A DNA stretch of 64,000 bases. Source: Clostridium_I sp047718555 (GTDB taxonomy: Bacteria; Bacillota; Clostridia; Clostridiales; Clostridiaceae). Positions within the stretch are counted from its first letter, which is position 1. Each line of letters opens with the position of its first letter. The translations under genes were made by a program, and so were the position numbers. Under the pieces are notes generated by a model that saw nothing but the letters and a program-made list of their open reading frames with translations, made no database searches and was not told the origin of the DNA. Below are positions 23,355 to 33,201 of this stretch, in pieces. The DNA lies in contig NZ_JBDNRK010000009.1 in assembly GCF_047718555.1 (NCBI RefSeq), positions 47,721 through 111,720 of the forward strand, written 5' to 3'.

Positions 23355-24314
23355 CTATCTTGAAAGTATCTCTGATATCTCATATAGTCTTTCATCAAAT
23401 TTCCTTGGCATTGCTAAAGCTTCATCTATATCATCATCGGTTATTTTATTATCTCTTATTCCTATAACTCTTGATGTCTTTCCTTCAATTAGAACTTCTA
23501 CAGCTCTAACACCCATTCTTGAAGCAAGCATTCTATCAAAGGCAGATGGACTTCCTCCTCTTTGTATATGTCCTAAAATAGTTGCTCTTGTTTCAATACC
23601 TGTAATATTTTCAACTTCCTTAGCTAATTCAGCTGAACCACCAATTCCTTCTGCAACTATAATCAGACTATGCATTTTTCCTTTCAATTTCCCTTCAAGA
23701 ATAGTTTTACATAATTCATCAAAATCATAACCTTTTTCAGGTATTATAACTCTTTCTGCTCCTCCAGCTATGCCTGAATAAAGAGCAATGTCCCCACAAT
23801 CTCTTCCCATTACTTCAACTATACTTACTCTTTCGTGGGAAGTAGAGGTATCTCTTAATTTATTTATTGCGTCTAATACTGTATTTAAAGTAGTATCAAA
23901 GCCTAATGTATAATCTGTATAAGATAAATCATTATCTATAGTCCCAGGAATACCCACTGTAGAAATTCCAAGCTTTGAAAGTTTTTGAGCTCCCATAAAA
24001 GATCCATTTCCACCTATAACAACTAATCCATCTACACCAAATACCTTTAACACACCTGCTGCCTTTTTTCTTCCTTCTTCTGTTAAGAATTCAGCGCAAC
24101 GGGCAGTTCTTAAAATAGTACCACCTCTTTGAATTATATCTGATACGTCTTTTCTTTCCATTTCAAAGAGCTCACCATTTATCAATCCACTGTATCCTCT
24201 TTCAACTCCCATAACTTTAAGACCTTTATCAAGAGCAGTTCTTACTACTGCCCTTATGGCAGCATTCATTCCAGGTGCATCTCCACCACTTGTCAATACA
24301 GCTATTGTTTTCAT
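23355..24314 (-). CDS. pfkA: 6-phosphofructokinase (ATP)
   Basis: The protein has 319 residues, the usual PfkA length, starting MKTIAVLTSGGDAPGMNAAIRAVVRTA; TAGGAGGT precedes this ATG, whereas the upstream ATG at 24356 has none. GGDAPGMNAA binds ATP, GGNGSFMGA continues the nucleotide site, and GIPGTIDNDLSYTDYTLGFDTT carries the catalytic aspartates for fructose 6-phosphate. ILGHIQRGGSPSAFDR is the effector/substrate loop. It commits hexose to glycolysis. It is transcribed with pyk. The 250 bp upstream to dnaE probably hold its promoter. Confidence 0.98.
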   Translation of the reverse strand: MKTIAVLTSGGDAPGMNAAIRAVVRTALDKGLKVMGVERGYSGLINGELFEMERKDVSDIIQRGGTILRTARCAEFLTEEGRKKAAGVLKVFGVDGLVVIGGNGSFMGAQKLSKLGISTVGIPGTIDNDLSYTDYTLGFDTTLNTVLDAINKLRDTSTSHERVSIVEVMGRDCGDIALYSGIAGGAERVIIPEKGYDFDELCKTILEGKLKGKMHSLIIVAEGIGGSAELAKEVENITGIETRATILGHIQRGGSPSAFDRMLASRMGVRAVEVLIEGKTSRVIGIRDNKITDDDIDEALAMPRKFDERLYEISEILSR

Positions 24315-24566
24315 ACATATACCTCCTACGACCATCATGGACTCAATTTGTCCCACGCAATTTATAAGATTTATTATGAATTAAAAAGTGTCTGTTTAAT
24401 GGGTAACTATTTACTCCGTCTTTAATTCTAATAGAAATAAGGAAAAACTTCAATGCTTTATGAGAAATATAATATAAAATTTATTATAATATATGATAAA
24501 TTGAAAATTATCTAGGTTATTTTGTATCAATCTACAAAACGATATCTATAATTCACTAACCTTTTA

Positions 24567-27500
24567 TCAGCATACTTTAAGATTTTCTTCTCCGAATTTT
24601 TTTCTCAAAAAATCTAATACTTCTATATCTTCATTTATCCACAAATCCTTTGGAAGCATAAATTTTCTTCTTTCTTTTTTAGTACATATATAAATAGGCG
24701 TACTGCCTCTAAATTCTGATAAAAAGCTCCCTATTTCCTTTATAGTATCCACAACTTGATTTTCTTGCTCAATTTGAATATATACTTTAGAATTATTTAT
24801 TTTTACTAAAGGTTTTATATCTTCACATAAAATTTTGGGCTGCTCCTCTTCTCTAATACTTACCCTACCCTTTATTATTAACATTTCATCTTCTTTTATA
24901 AGCATATTAAATTTTTCCAACACTTTAGGGAAAATTATGACTTCAATTGCAGCGTACATATCTTCAATTCTAAAAAATGCCATCATAGAATTATTCTTAG
25001 TGATTTTTCTGGTCACCTCTGTCAATATGCCACCTATAATAACTCTATCTCCATCTTTTACCTTATAATTTTCTGAGTCTTCCACTTCCTCTAAGGATTC
25101 CTCAACAATTATATCAGATATCTTGGTATTAACGGATATATCTAAAGTTTCCTTATATTCATCTAGAGGATGACCTGAAATATACAGACCTGTCATCTCT
25201 TTTTCCATAGATAATATATACTTCTTTTCAAATTCTTTTATATCAGGATACTTTATTTCCATATCTTTATAAGAATTCTCATTATTTCCTTGAAAATTAG
25301 AGAATAAACTTATTTGACCATCAATATTTTTCTTTTTTTGATTGCTAATACCATCCATTACCTTTTCATAAACTGCCAAAAGTCTGGATCTATATATTTT
25401 AAAATAATCAAAGGCCCCTACCTTTATAAGACTTTCTACCGCTCTTTTATTTACTTCTCCAATATCTACCTTATTACAAAAATCAACTAAGCTAGTGAAT
25501 GATCCCTTTTCTTTTCTCGAATTAACTACACTTTCTACCACATTAACGCCTACATTTTTAACTGCTGCCATACCAAAACGTATTTTATCGCCTTTAACCG
25601 TAAATCTTGAAAAGCTTTCATTTATATCTGGAGGCAAAACCTCTATATTAATTTCTTTAGCAAACCGTACATAATAAGCCACCTTTTCATTATTTCCCAT
25701 AACACTGTTCAGCATAGCTGCTATAAATTCCGTCGGATAATATTTCATAAGATAAGCAGTTTCATAGGCCACTACAGCGTAAGCTGCCGCATGAGATTTA
25801 TTAAAGGCATAACTTGCAAAGTCCATCATTGAATCAAATATTTTATTTGCTGCTTCTTCTGAGATACCTTTTCTGAGACAACCCTCTACTTCAACAGTTC
25901 CATCCTCTGCTGTAATACCATGTATAAAATTATGTCTTTCCTGCTCCATTACGTGATGTTTTTTCTTAGACATAGCACGTCTTACCAGGTCACTTCTACC
26001 CATAGAATATCCTGCAAGATCTCTAACTATCTGCATTACCTGCTCCTGATAAACCATACAACCATAAGTTACATTTAATATAGGTTCCAGTTCAGGCGTT
26101 ATATATTCTACTTTTTCTGGATTATTCTTATTCTTTATATATCTTGGTATCTCATTCATAGGACCAGGTCTATAAAGACTTATACCTGCTATTATGTCCT
26201 CCAAATTGTCTGGCTTAAGTTCTTTCATAAAACTTGTCATTCCTGGAGATTCAAGTTGAAATACTCCTACAGTTTTCCCATCGCCCAGCATCTTATATAC
26301 TTTTTTATCATTAAAATCTATAGCATCTAAATCTATTTTTTTGCCTTTATTATCTCTTATCATATTTATAGCATCTCTTAGAACTGTAAGGGTTCTCAGT
26401 CCTAAAAAATCCATTTTCAGCAGTCCAAGTTCCTCTAAAGTACCCATAGTAAATTGACTTACTATAGCATCTTCATTTCTAAGAAGGGGTACATAATTGA
26501 CTAAAGGCTGTGATGCTATAACTACTCCAGCAGCATGAGTTGAAGTATGCCTTGGCAGCCCCTCTAAATCTCGTGCAACATCAATAAGAACTTTAACTTT
26601 CTCATCTTCATCATAAACTTGTTTAAGTTCCTGATTGATTTCCAGTGCCTTGTCAATAGTTATATTAAGCATGGATGGTATCATCTTAGCTATTCTATCC
26701 ACTTCTGCATAGGAATAATTCATTGCCCTTCCTACATCTCTTATACAAGCTCTAGCTGCCATAGTTCCAAAGGTAACAATTTGAGAGACATTATTTTTCC
26801 CATACTTTTCAACTACATAATCTATAACTTCTTGGCGCCTTTCATAACAAAAATCAGAATCTATATCCGGCATAGATACTCTTTCAGGGTTTAGAAATCT
26901 TTCAAAAATAAGATTATACTCTATAGGATCTATTTTTGTAATTCCCAATGTATATGCCACTATTGACCCTGCACCACTTCCTCTTCCAGGTCCTGTCATT
27001 ATACCATTTTCCCTTGCGAATCTTATAAAGTCCCAAACTATGAGAAAGTAATCTACATAGCCCATTTCTCTTATTATTCCAAGTTCATAATCCAGTCTTT
27101 GTGTTAATTTCTCTGTTATAGGATTATATCTTTTTTTCAATCCATCATAGCAAAGCTCTTTCATGTATTCAAAGTGATCTGTACCTTCCGCTAATGGGAA
27201 ATTAGGTAATTTGGATTTATGAAATTCATAATCAAAATTACATTCCTCTGCAATTTTACAGGTATTCTCTAAAGCCTCCTGTACATAGGAAAACTGATTA
27301 TACATTTCCTCTGGTGATTTTAGATAGAATTCATCAGAAGCATACCTCATTCTATTTTCCTCATCCACAGTTTTTCCCGTCTGTATACAAAGAAGAACAT
27401 CATGAGATTTATAATCTTCCTTATTTATATAATGCACATCATTTGTAGCCACTAGAGGAATTTCAAGTTCTCTTGACATATTTACCAACTCTTCATTCAC

Positions 27501-28070
27501 CCTAAGCTGTTCATCAATTCCATGATATTGAAGTTCAAGGTAAAAACCATCTTTGAATATTTCCTTATAAAAAAGCGCTGCTTCTTTTGCTTTTTCCTTA
27601 TTATTCTTTAATATTTTAGATTGTACTTCTCCACCTAGGCATGCACTAAGAGCAATTATCCCTTTGCTGTGCTGCCTTAAAAAATCATGATCAACTCTAG
27701 GCTTATAGTAAAAGCCTTCAATAGAAGCGGAAGACACTATCTGCATTAAGTTCTTGTAACCCTCGTCATTTTTTACCAGAAGTACAAGATGATAAGTTTC
27801 ATTTTCCTTATCTGGAGTCTTTATATGCATGGATTTTCCTGCCACATAGACCTCACAGCCTATAATTGGCTTTATTCCCTTTTCCTTAGCTGCTTTGTAA
27901 AAATCAACTACTCCATACATAGCACCATGATCAGTTATGGCTAGACTTTTCATCCCCAGTTCTTTAGCCCTTGAAATGAGCTTACCTATTTTACCAGAGC
28001 CATCCAAAAGGCTATACTCCGTATGAACATGGAGATGAACAAAATCCTTATATGAACTTTCTTTCTCCAT
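24567..28070 (-). CDS. dnaE: DNA polymerase III alpha subunit, DnaE type
   Basis: The protein has 1167 residues, with GAGGGG before the ATG. An N-terminal PHP domain (HLHVHTEYSLLDGSGKIGKLISRAKELGMKSLAITDHGAM...) retains most metal-binding residues. The polymerase core has the catalytic P-D-I-D-S-D-F motif and the usual GPGRGSGAGSIVAY and HTSTHAAGVVI stretches. Tandem HhH and an OB fold (GGILTEVTRKITKNNSMMAFFRIED) lie towards the C-terminus. It is the DnaE1-like replicative or error-prone polymerase; Clostridia also have PolC, which is not in this window, so its exact share of replication is open. It follows the Dabb gene by 12 bp in a run starting at rapZ. Confidence 0.97.
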   Translation of the reverse strand: MEKESSYKDFVHLHVHTEYSLLDGSGKIGKLISRAKELGMKSLAITDHGAMYGVVDFYKAAKEKGIKPIIGCEVYVAGKSMHIKTPDKENETYHLVLLVKNDEGYKNLMQIVSSASIEGFYYKPRVDHDFLRQHSKGIIALSACLGGEVQSKILKNNKEKAKEAALFYKEIFKDGFYLELQYHGIDEQLRVNEELVNMSRELEIPLVATNDVHYINKEDYKSHDVLLCIQTGKTVDEENRMRYASDEFYLKSPEEMYNQFSYVQEALENTCKIAEECNFDYEFHKSKLPNFPLAEGTDHFEYMKELCYDGLKKRYNPITEKLTQRLDYELGIIREMGYVDYFLIVWDFIRFARENGIMTGPGRGSGAGSIVAYTLGITKIDPIEYNLIFERFLNPERVSMPDIDSDFCYERRQEVIDYVVEKYGKNNVSQIVTFGTMAARACIRDVGRAMNYSYAEVDRIAKMIPSMLNITIDKALEINQELKQVYDEDEKVKVLIDVARDLEGLPRHTSTHAAGVVIASQPLVNYVPLLRNEDAIVSQFTMGTLEELGLLKMDFLGLRTLTVLRDAINMIRDNKGKKIDLDAIDFNDKKVYKMLGDGKTVGVFQLESPGMTSFMKELKPDNLEDIIAGISLYRPGPMNEIPRYIKNKNNPEKVEYITPELEPILNVTYGCMVYQEQVMQIVRDLAGYSMGRSDLVRRAMSKKKHHVMEQERHNFIHGITAEDGTVEVEGCLRKGISEEAANKIFDSMMDFASYAFNKSHAAAYAVVAYETAYLMKYYPTEFIAAMLNSVMGNNEKVAYYVRFAKEINIEVLPPDINESFSRFTVKGDKIRFGMAAVKNVGVNVVESVVNSRKEKGSFTSLVDFCNKVDIGEVNKRAVESLIKVGAFDYFKIYRSRLLAVYEKVMDGISNQKKKNIDGQISLFSNFQGNNENSYKDMEIKYPDIKEFEKKYILSMEKEMTGLYISGHPLDEYKETLDISVNTKISDIIVEESLEEVEDSENYKVKDGDRVIIGGILTEVTRKITKNNSMMAFFRIEDMYAAIEVIIFPKVLEKFNMLIKEDEMLIIKGRVSIREEEQPKILCEDIKPLVKINNSKVYIQIEQENQVVDTIKEIGSFLSEFRGSTPIYICTKKERRKFMLPKDLWINEDIEVLDFLRKKFGEENLKVC

Positions 28071-28082
28071 TTAAATTCCCCT

Positions 28083-28367
28083 CTACTCTTCAAAATCAAC
28101 AGAAGCAGATCCTTCTAGCATAGGCCTTAAATATTTCACCACATCATTAACATGTGCTGGATGAACCTGATATTTATCCATATCTTCTCTAGAATCAAAC
28201 TTAGTAATTAGTGCTATATCATAGGATCTCTCTGAATGAACTACATCTTCCCCAACTTTAATTTCCCTTAAGAATGGTATTTTCCCATCCAGCGAAAGAA
28301 GTAACTCCTTACCCTTTTCAATATTAGATCTATCTTTTAATTTAAAAAATACAATATGTGTAAACAT
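28083..28367 (-). CDS. Dabb (stress-responsive alpha/beta barrel) protein
   Basis: The protein has 94 residues, with AAGGAGG before the ATG. The sequence opens FTHIVFFKLKDRSNIEKGKELLLSL and contains the Dabb landmarks GEDVVHSERSYDIALITKFDSREDMDKYQVHPAHVNDVVKYLRPM. The fold is a small ferredoxin-like dimer; the biochemical role is unknown in bacteria. It is tightly placed between ytoI-like and dnaE genes (gaps of 19 and 12 bp), so it is co-transcribed with them. Confidence 0.9.
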   Translation of the reverse strand: MFTHIVFFKLKDRSNIEKGKELLLSLDGKIPFLREIKVGEDVVHSERSYDIALITKFDSREDMDKYQVHPAHVNDVVKYLRPMLEGSASVDFEE

Positions 28368-28386
28368 AATATAAATTCCTCCTTAT

Positions 28387-29694
28387 TTATTTTTTAAGTA
28401 CTTTAGCAGATAACATGAGTTTGGAAATTAATTCTTTATTGCAATCAAACATATCTACCTGTACTTTAGAAAAACTTCTTCCCAAATCTATTATTTCAGT
28501 ATATACATCAATAACACTATCCATTTGAACTGGCTTCATAAAATAAGTAGTAATACTGTCCACAGAAACATTTATATTATTTTTCTGCCTCAAGGTCATA
28601 ATTCCCATAGTAGACAATAGCATATTTAAAGAACTCCAGGAGGCTGTTCCTATAACATCTAACATTTCAGCTATTATCTTTCCATTAAAATGCATTTTTC
28701 CTATAGCATTATACTCATATTGAAAATTTTTAAGTATAATATCTTCAAGAGTTTCTCCTACCTGTGGCTGCCTCAATGCATACTGCAGTGCCTTAATAAC
28801 ATCTTCTCTATCTACAATACCAACTAATTTCCTATCTTCCATTACCAGAGCTAACTCTACACCACCCCAGCCCATAATATGAGCTGTATAGGCCACTGTA
28901 GTTTTTGGAGCAACAGTCATTATATCCTTATTCATAAACTTGCTTATAACTTCATCATTTTCTATGTCTATATCTATGTCCTTAAGAGTAATTACACCTA
29001 CTATTTTCTTATTACGATCAAGTATTAAATATTTATCACGTTTAGTAGTTCTTAATCGCTCTCTCCAGCTTCCTACAGTATCATCTACGTTCATATAATT
29101 TACTTCTGATTCCATAATGTCCTCTACTAAAATAATATCTTTTTTAATAAGGCTTTCTGATATAGCCTTATTAATCATAGTAGCTATAGTAAAGCTATCA
29201 TAGGATGAGGATATTACTGGAAGTTCTTTTTCGTTTGCAAGCTGCTTTATGGTTTCTGTACATCCAAAGCTTCCTGCTATTAAAACGGCGCAATTGTTCA
29301 TAAGTGCAAGACTTTGAATATCTTCTCTGTTACCTACAATTATAAGTGACTCGGGACTAATATATTTTTTTGCAGCATCATAGGTCATTGCACCTATTAA
29401 GAATTTATCCAGAGTTTTATAAATACCATTTTTTCCTCCAAGTATTGTACCTTCAACTATATTTACAACTTCTGCATAGGTTAAAGTCTCAATACTTTTT
29501 TTCTCTACCTTATCAATCTTAATTGTGCCAACTCTTGGTATAGTAGTAACAATTCCCATAGAATCGCATTCTTTAATTGCCCTATAAGCAGTTCCTTCAC
29601 TAACTGAAAGTTCATTTGCTATACTTCTAACAGATATTTTAGTACCTGATTTAAGTGAAAGCACGTAATTTATAATATCTTGATGTTTCGACAT
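28387..29694 (-). CDS. ytoI: YtoI-type protein: HTH, DRTGG, CBS pair, thioesterase-like domain
   Basis: The protein has 435 residues. Order of domains: a winged helix (about 1-65, SVRSIANELSVSEGTAYRAIKECDSMGIV), a DRTGG domain (about 70-185), two CBS motifs (about 190-310, YMNVDDTVGSWRERLRTTKRDKYLIL and FMNKDIMTVAPKTTVAYTAHIMGWGGVELALVMEDRKLVGIVDREDVIKAL), and a hotdog thioesterase-like C-terminus (about 325-435). This is the YtoI architecture. CBS and DRTGG units suggest nucleotide sensing; the target is not known. It is embedded between whiA (6 bp upstream) and the Dabb gene, so it belongs to the rapZ-dnaE transcription unit. Confidence 0.9.
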   Translation of the reverse strand: MSKHQDIINYVLSLKSGTKISVRSIANELSVSEGTAYRAIKECDSMGIVTTIPRVGTIKIDKVEKKSIETLTYAEVVNIVEGTILGGKNGIYKTLDKFLIGAMTYDAAKKYISPESLIIVGNREDIQSLALMNNCAVLIAGSFGCTETIKQLANEKELPVISSSYDSFTIATMINKAISESLIKKDIILVEDIMESEVNYMNVDDTVGSWRERLRTTKRDKYLILDRNKKIVGVITLKDIDIDIENDEVISKFMNKDIMTVAPKTTVAYTAHIMGWGGVELALVMEDRKLVGIVDREDVIKALQYALRQPQVGETLEDIILKNFQYEYNAIGKMHFNGKIIAEMLDVIGTASWSSLNMLLSTMGIMTLRQKNNINVSVDSITTYFMKPVQMDSVIDVYTEIIDLGRSFSKVQVDMFDCNKELISKLMLSAKVLKK

Positions 29695-29700
29695 AAATTT

Positions 29701-30654
29701 TTATCTTCCCTCTCTTCTGAGTTCTCCTGCAATTTTTTCAATTCTTCTAAGTCTATGATTAACTCCCGATTTTCCCACAGGTGGATCAAGCATTTGACCT
29801 AATTCCTTAAGTGACTCATCTGGAAAATTCAATCTAATTTCTGCTATCTCCTTGAGATTCTTAGGAAGTCTTGAAAGTCCAATTTCTCTTTGAATGAGCT
29901 TTATGCTTTCCACCTGCCTCACTGCTGCATTAACAGTTTTACTAAGATTGGCAGTTTCACAATTAACAAGTCTATTTACATTATTTCTCATTTCTTTCAT
30001 TATTCTTATATTTTCAAGCTCCAAGAGACTGCTGTGAGCACCAATTATATTCAATAAATCTACTATTTGCTCTCCCTCTTTTACATATACTACAAAACTA
30101 CTTTTTCTCTGTATAACTTTAGAATTTAAACCAAAGTCATTAATTATCTTACTAAGTTCCTTTGAGTATTCTTCATTATGAGTAACGAATTCTAAGTGAT
30201 AGGTCTTTTCAGGATTGCTAATGCTCCCTCCGCCTAAAAAGGCCCCTCTAATATATAATTTTTTACATTCCTCTTCTTCCACTATTCTCTTTGGAATACT
30301 ATAATCTAATGATATAATACCATTAAATTCCTTTAATACACATACTTCTTTTAAAATATTCCTTACGCCCATTTCCTCACTTATATGAACTATATATACA
30401 TTGTTCTTCTTTAAAGAATTACTCCTTTTCACCATAAGCTTTGTATGTATATTAAAATGATCTTTTAACAACTTAAATATCAGTCTTGCTATTGCAGGGT
30501 TTTCTGTAATAATCCTAAAACTTATTTTTTTATTTCCTATCAATGAAAGTGTGCCACTTGCTTTCATTATAGCTGATAATTCTGCTACAGCTTCTTTTTT
30601 TGAAAAATCGGTAAACCTGCAAATCTCGCTTTTTACCTTGGATGAAAACGACAT
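29701..30654 (-). CDS. whiA: Sporulation/division regulator WhiA
   Basis: The protein has 317 residues from MSFSSKVKSEICRF; GGGGAGT precedes this ATG, and an in-frame ATG at 30672 lies inside the yvcK end. The N-terminal part resembles LAGLIDADG homing-endonuclease folds without the acidic catalytic pair (YIRGAFLGGGSISNPEKTYHLEFV). The C-terminal helix-turn-helix reads LNFPDESLKELGQMLDPPVGKSGVNHRLRRI, the WhiA signature. It is a DNA-binding protein affecting division and, in spore-formers, development. It is always found with yvcK and rapZ, as here, where the yvcK stop lies 7 bp upstream. Confidence 0.97.
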   Translation of the reverse strand: MSFSSKVKSEICRFTDFSKKEAVAELSAIMKASGTLSLIGNKKISFRIITENPAIARLIFKLLKDHFNIHTKLMVKRSNSLKKNNVYIVHISEEMGVRNILKEVCVLKEFNGIISLDYSIPKRIVEEEECKKLYIRGAFLGGGSISNPEKTYHLEFVTHNEEYSKELSKIINDFGLNSKVIQRKSSFVVYVKEGEQIVDLLNIIGAHSSLLELENIRIMKEMRNNVNRLVNCETANLSKTVNAAVRQVESIKLIQREIGLSRLPKNLKEIAEIRLNFPDESLKELGQMLDPPVGKSGVNHRLRRIEKIAGELRREGR

Positions 30655-30661
30655 ATATATT

Positions 30662-32029
30662 CTACTCCCCATTTATTTTTGATTTATTATTTTTTTGAGA
30701 TGCTTTGTTTTCTTTTAACCTCTCAGATAAATAGAAGTATTCAATAATTTTCTTTCTATCATAGAATAATTTTTTATCCATAATTGTTTCAACTAATATA
30801 TCCGCTAATCTATCTGAATCATGTCTAACATATCCGTTCTTAATCTTTATGAATTTTCCTTTAACTGTCCCTACTCCCATTTTTTTTAATGCATCTTCAT
30901 CAATATTAACTAATTCTGAAGTCTTTTCAAGATATTTATCCTGAAACACTTCATCTATTTTTTCAGTATTTATAACTGTATAATCCACTATGCCTTCTCC
31001 TCCATGCTTATATATAGCTTTTATATGATCGGAAACAGAATATCCATCCGTTTCCCCCGGCTGTGTCATTATATTGGAAACATATAGCTTCAAGGCTTTT
31101 GTTTTCTGAAGTGCAGAAGATATGTCCTTCACCAAAAGATTTGGAATTACACTGGTATAAAGGCTTCCCGGTCCCAGTATTATTGCATCGGCTTCTGTTA
31201 TAGCTTCAATTGCCTCCTTCAATGCGCTTACATCTTCAGGGTTTATAAATATTCTCTCAATGGCACTTTCATATTGTTTTACAGCTTCAGGTATATTTGA
31301 TTCACCTTCCACTATAACACCATTTTTTAGTTCTGCCTTTAAAGTTACATTTTCTAAGGTTACAGGCACCACCTTACCAGTTACCGCCAATACAGAGCTC
31401 ATTTTTCTTACTGCCTCTTCAAAATTACTTGATAATCCATCCATAGCTGCAAGAAATAAATTACCAAAGCTTTGGTTTTTAAGCCTGCCATCTTTAAACC
31501 TATATTGTAAAAGTTCTTCCATTAAAGGTTCGGTATCTGATAGGGCTAAAATGCAGTTTCTTATATCCCCAGGTGGAAGCATACCAAGATCTTCTCTCAA
31601 ATCTCCTGATCCACCTCCATCATCCGCCACTGTAACAATAGCAGTTATATTAGAGGTATAATATTTTAATCCTCTAAGCATGGTAGAAAGTCCTGTGCCG
31701 CCACCTATTGCAACAATTTTAGGTCCTTTTACAAGTAATCTTTTTTCATATATGAGATTTCCAAGTTTTCTTGAATCTAAGGATACATTTAAATATCCCT
31801 TGTTTATCAATGCAATAATAGATTTCATTCCCTGAGTCACTGACATATAAAGTATAAAAGCCCCGCTTATTACTAAAAAAACATAATAAGCTGAATATTG
31901 CTTGCTATAGAATCTGCTTTTATTGATAATTTCAGCTAAGCCAAAGGTAATAAGCATAATACCCATAATTCCAAGCATTACCCATCTTTTAACCTTAATG
32001 CCAGGTCTAATCCAATCTATCAGTTTCAT
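30662..32029 (-). CDS. yvcK: YvcK (gluconeogenesis factor) family protein
   Basis: The protein has 455 residues. Unlike Bacillus YvcK it begins with about 85 extra residues holding two hydrophobic segments (VMLGIMGIMLITFGLAEII and YYVFLVISGAFILYMSV), so it should be membrane-anchored. The core has the nucleotide-binding IVAIGGGTGLSTMLRGLKYY, TVADDGGGSGDLREDLGMLPPGDIRNCI and GPGSLYTSVIPNLLV. YvcK binds UDP-GlcNAc in Bacillus and links carbon supply to wall growth. The ATG overlaps the rapZ stop (ATGA type), implying translational coupling. Confidence 0.96.
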   Translation of the reverse strand: MKLIDWIRPGIKVKRWVMLGIMGIMLITFGLAEIINKSRFYSKQYSAYYVFLVISGAFILYMSVTQGMKSIIALINKGYLNVSLDSRKLGNLIYEKRLLVKGPKIVAIGGGTGLSTMLRGLKYYTSNITAIVTVADDGGGSGDLREDLGMLPPGDIRNCILALSDTEPLMEELLQYRFKDGRLKNQSFGNLFLAAMDGLSSNFEEAVRKMSSVLAVTGKVVPVTLENVTLKAELKNGVIVEGESNIPEAVKQYESAIERIFINPEDVSALKEAIEAITEADAIILGPGSLYTSVIPNLLVKDISSALQKTKALKLYVSNIMTQPGETDGYSVSDHIKAIYKHGGEGIVDYTVINTEKIDEVFQDKYLEKTSELVNIDEDALKKMGVGTVKGKFIKIKNGYVRHDSDRLADILVETIMDKKLFYDRKKIIEYFYLSERLKENKASQKNNKSKINGE

Positions 32030-32910
32030 AGTTTTTTACCACCTTTATTCACATCTTCGTTGATATCTCGGTGATCTACATTAACGTTATAATTAGCGGT
32101 CTTTAACTTTTCATAAATAGAATTTGCTATAGTAACAGATCTATGCCTCCCACCAGTACAACCAATGGAAACTATAAGTTGTCTTTTTCCCTCTTTTAAA
32201 TAATGTGGAATTAAATATTCAAGCATATCAGAAAGTTTATCAATAAATACTCTTGTTTCCTCAAAACTAAGTACATAATCACTTACCTGCTTATCATTTC
32301 CCGAGAAATTTTTTAAATCTGGTATGTAAAATGGGTTTGGTAAAAATCTTACATCAAAAACCAAATCTGAATCCACAGGTATTCCATATTTAAATCCAAA
32401 AGACAATACTGTTACAATGAGTTGAGTCTCCATTTGTCCTTCCTGCTCGTATATTTGAGTTATTTTTTCCCGTAATTCTCGAGTGGTAAGATTAGAGGTA
32501 TCTATAACATTATTTGCCCTATTTCTTACTTGTTTTAATTTTAATCGTTCCAGTTCAATACCTGTTATTACTCTTCCCTGAGGTGCAAGAGGATGTTTTC
32601 TTCTTGACTCCTTATATCTTTTTACAAGTACTTCGTCACTGGCATCTAAAAATAATATCTCATACTTATATCCTGCATCTTCAAGCTTACTAAGATTGTC
32701 AAATAAATCATGAAAGAATTCTCCACCTCTTATATCTATAACTAATGCAATTCTATCTATTTTCCCTTCCGCTTGAAAGCAGGCTTCTGCAAACTTTGAT
32801 ATTAGGGTAGGTGGTAAATTATCTACACAAAAATATCCCAAATCTTCTAAACTTCTTATTGCATGAGTTTTCCCCGCTCCTGATAATCCTGTAACAATTA
32901 CAAATCTCAT
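32026..32910 (-). CDS. rapZ: RNase adapter RapZ / P-loop nucleotidase
   Basis: The protein has 294 residues. Walker A is GLSGAGKTHA near residue 8. It shows the family blocks YFCVDNLPPTLI, ALVIDIRGGEFF, DASDEVLVKRYKESRRKHPL and the C-terminal SIGCTGGRHRSVTIAN. In Gram-negatives it senses GlcN6P and guides RNase E; in low-GC Gram-positives (YvcJ) it is a GTP/ATP-hydrolysing protein that influences competence and is functionally tied to YvcK. It is the first gene of the rapZ-yvcK-whiA-ytoI-Dabb-dnaE run. No strong ribosome binding site is seen. Confidence 0.97.
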   Translation of the reverse strand: MRFVIVTGLSGAGKTHAIRSLEDLGYFCVDNLPPTLISKFAEACFQAEGKIDRIALVIDIRGGEFFHDLFDNLSKLEDAGYKYEILFLDASDEVLVKRYKESRRKHPLAPQGRVITGIELERLKLKQVRNRANNVIDTSNLTTRELREKITQIYEQEGQMETQLIVTVLSFGFKYGIPVDSDLVFDVRFLPNPFYIPDLKNFSGNDKQVSDYVLSFEETRVFIDKLSDMLEYLIPHYLKEGKRQLIVSIGCTGGRHRSVTIANSIYEKLKTANYNVNVDHRDINEDVNKGGKKL

Positions 32911-33159
32911 AAAGGCCTGATTTATTTATATTAAATTAAATAGAGTTTATTCGATATTAATAAATCAGGATTTTCACCTGCCTTTCTAATCTATTTTTAT
33001 AAAATAAAAATATTATAATAGCCTTATAATTATAACATAAACCTGCTAACCATGAAAATTCTATATTTTAAAATTTAAGCATCATTGACTTATTATTTTC
33101 CTTACCATCACCTACCGTAACACTTCCATAGCCATAAAGGTTATTTTCAAATAAAAATA

Positions 33160-33198
33160 AAGGTTATTCTTAAAGTTTTTATATTAAGAACAACCCTT
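33160..33198 (-). terminator. Hairpin terminator below panE
   Basis: The arms AAGGTTATTCTTAA (33160-33173) and TTAAGAACAACCCTT (33184-33198) pair with one bulge. It lies immediately after the panE stop on the minus strand. The rest of the 291-bp gap to rapZ (32911-33201) should hold the rapZ promoter; a degenerate piece of the MITE-like repeat is possible at about 33078-33100. Confidence 0.6.
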
Positions 33199-33201
33199 CA
33201 A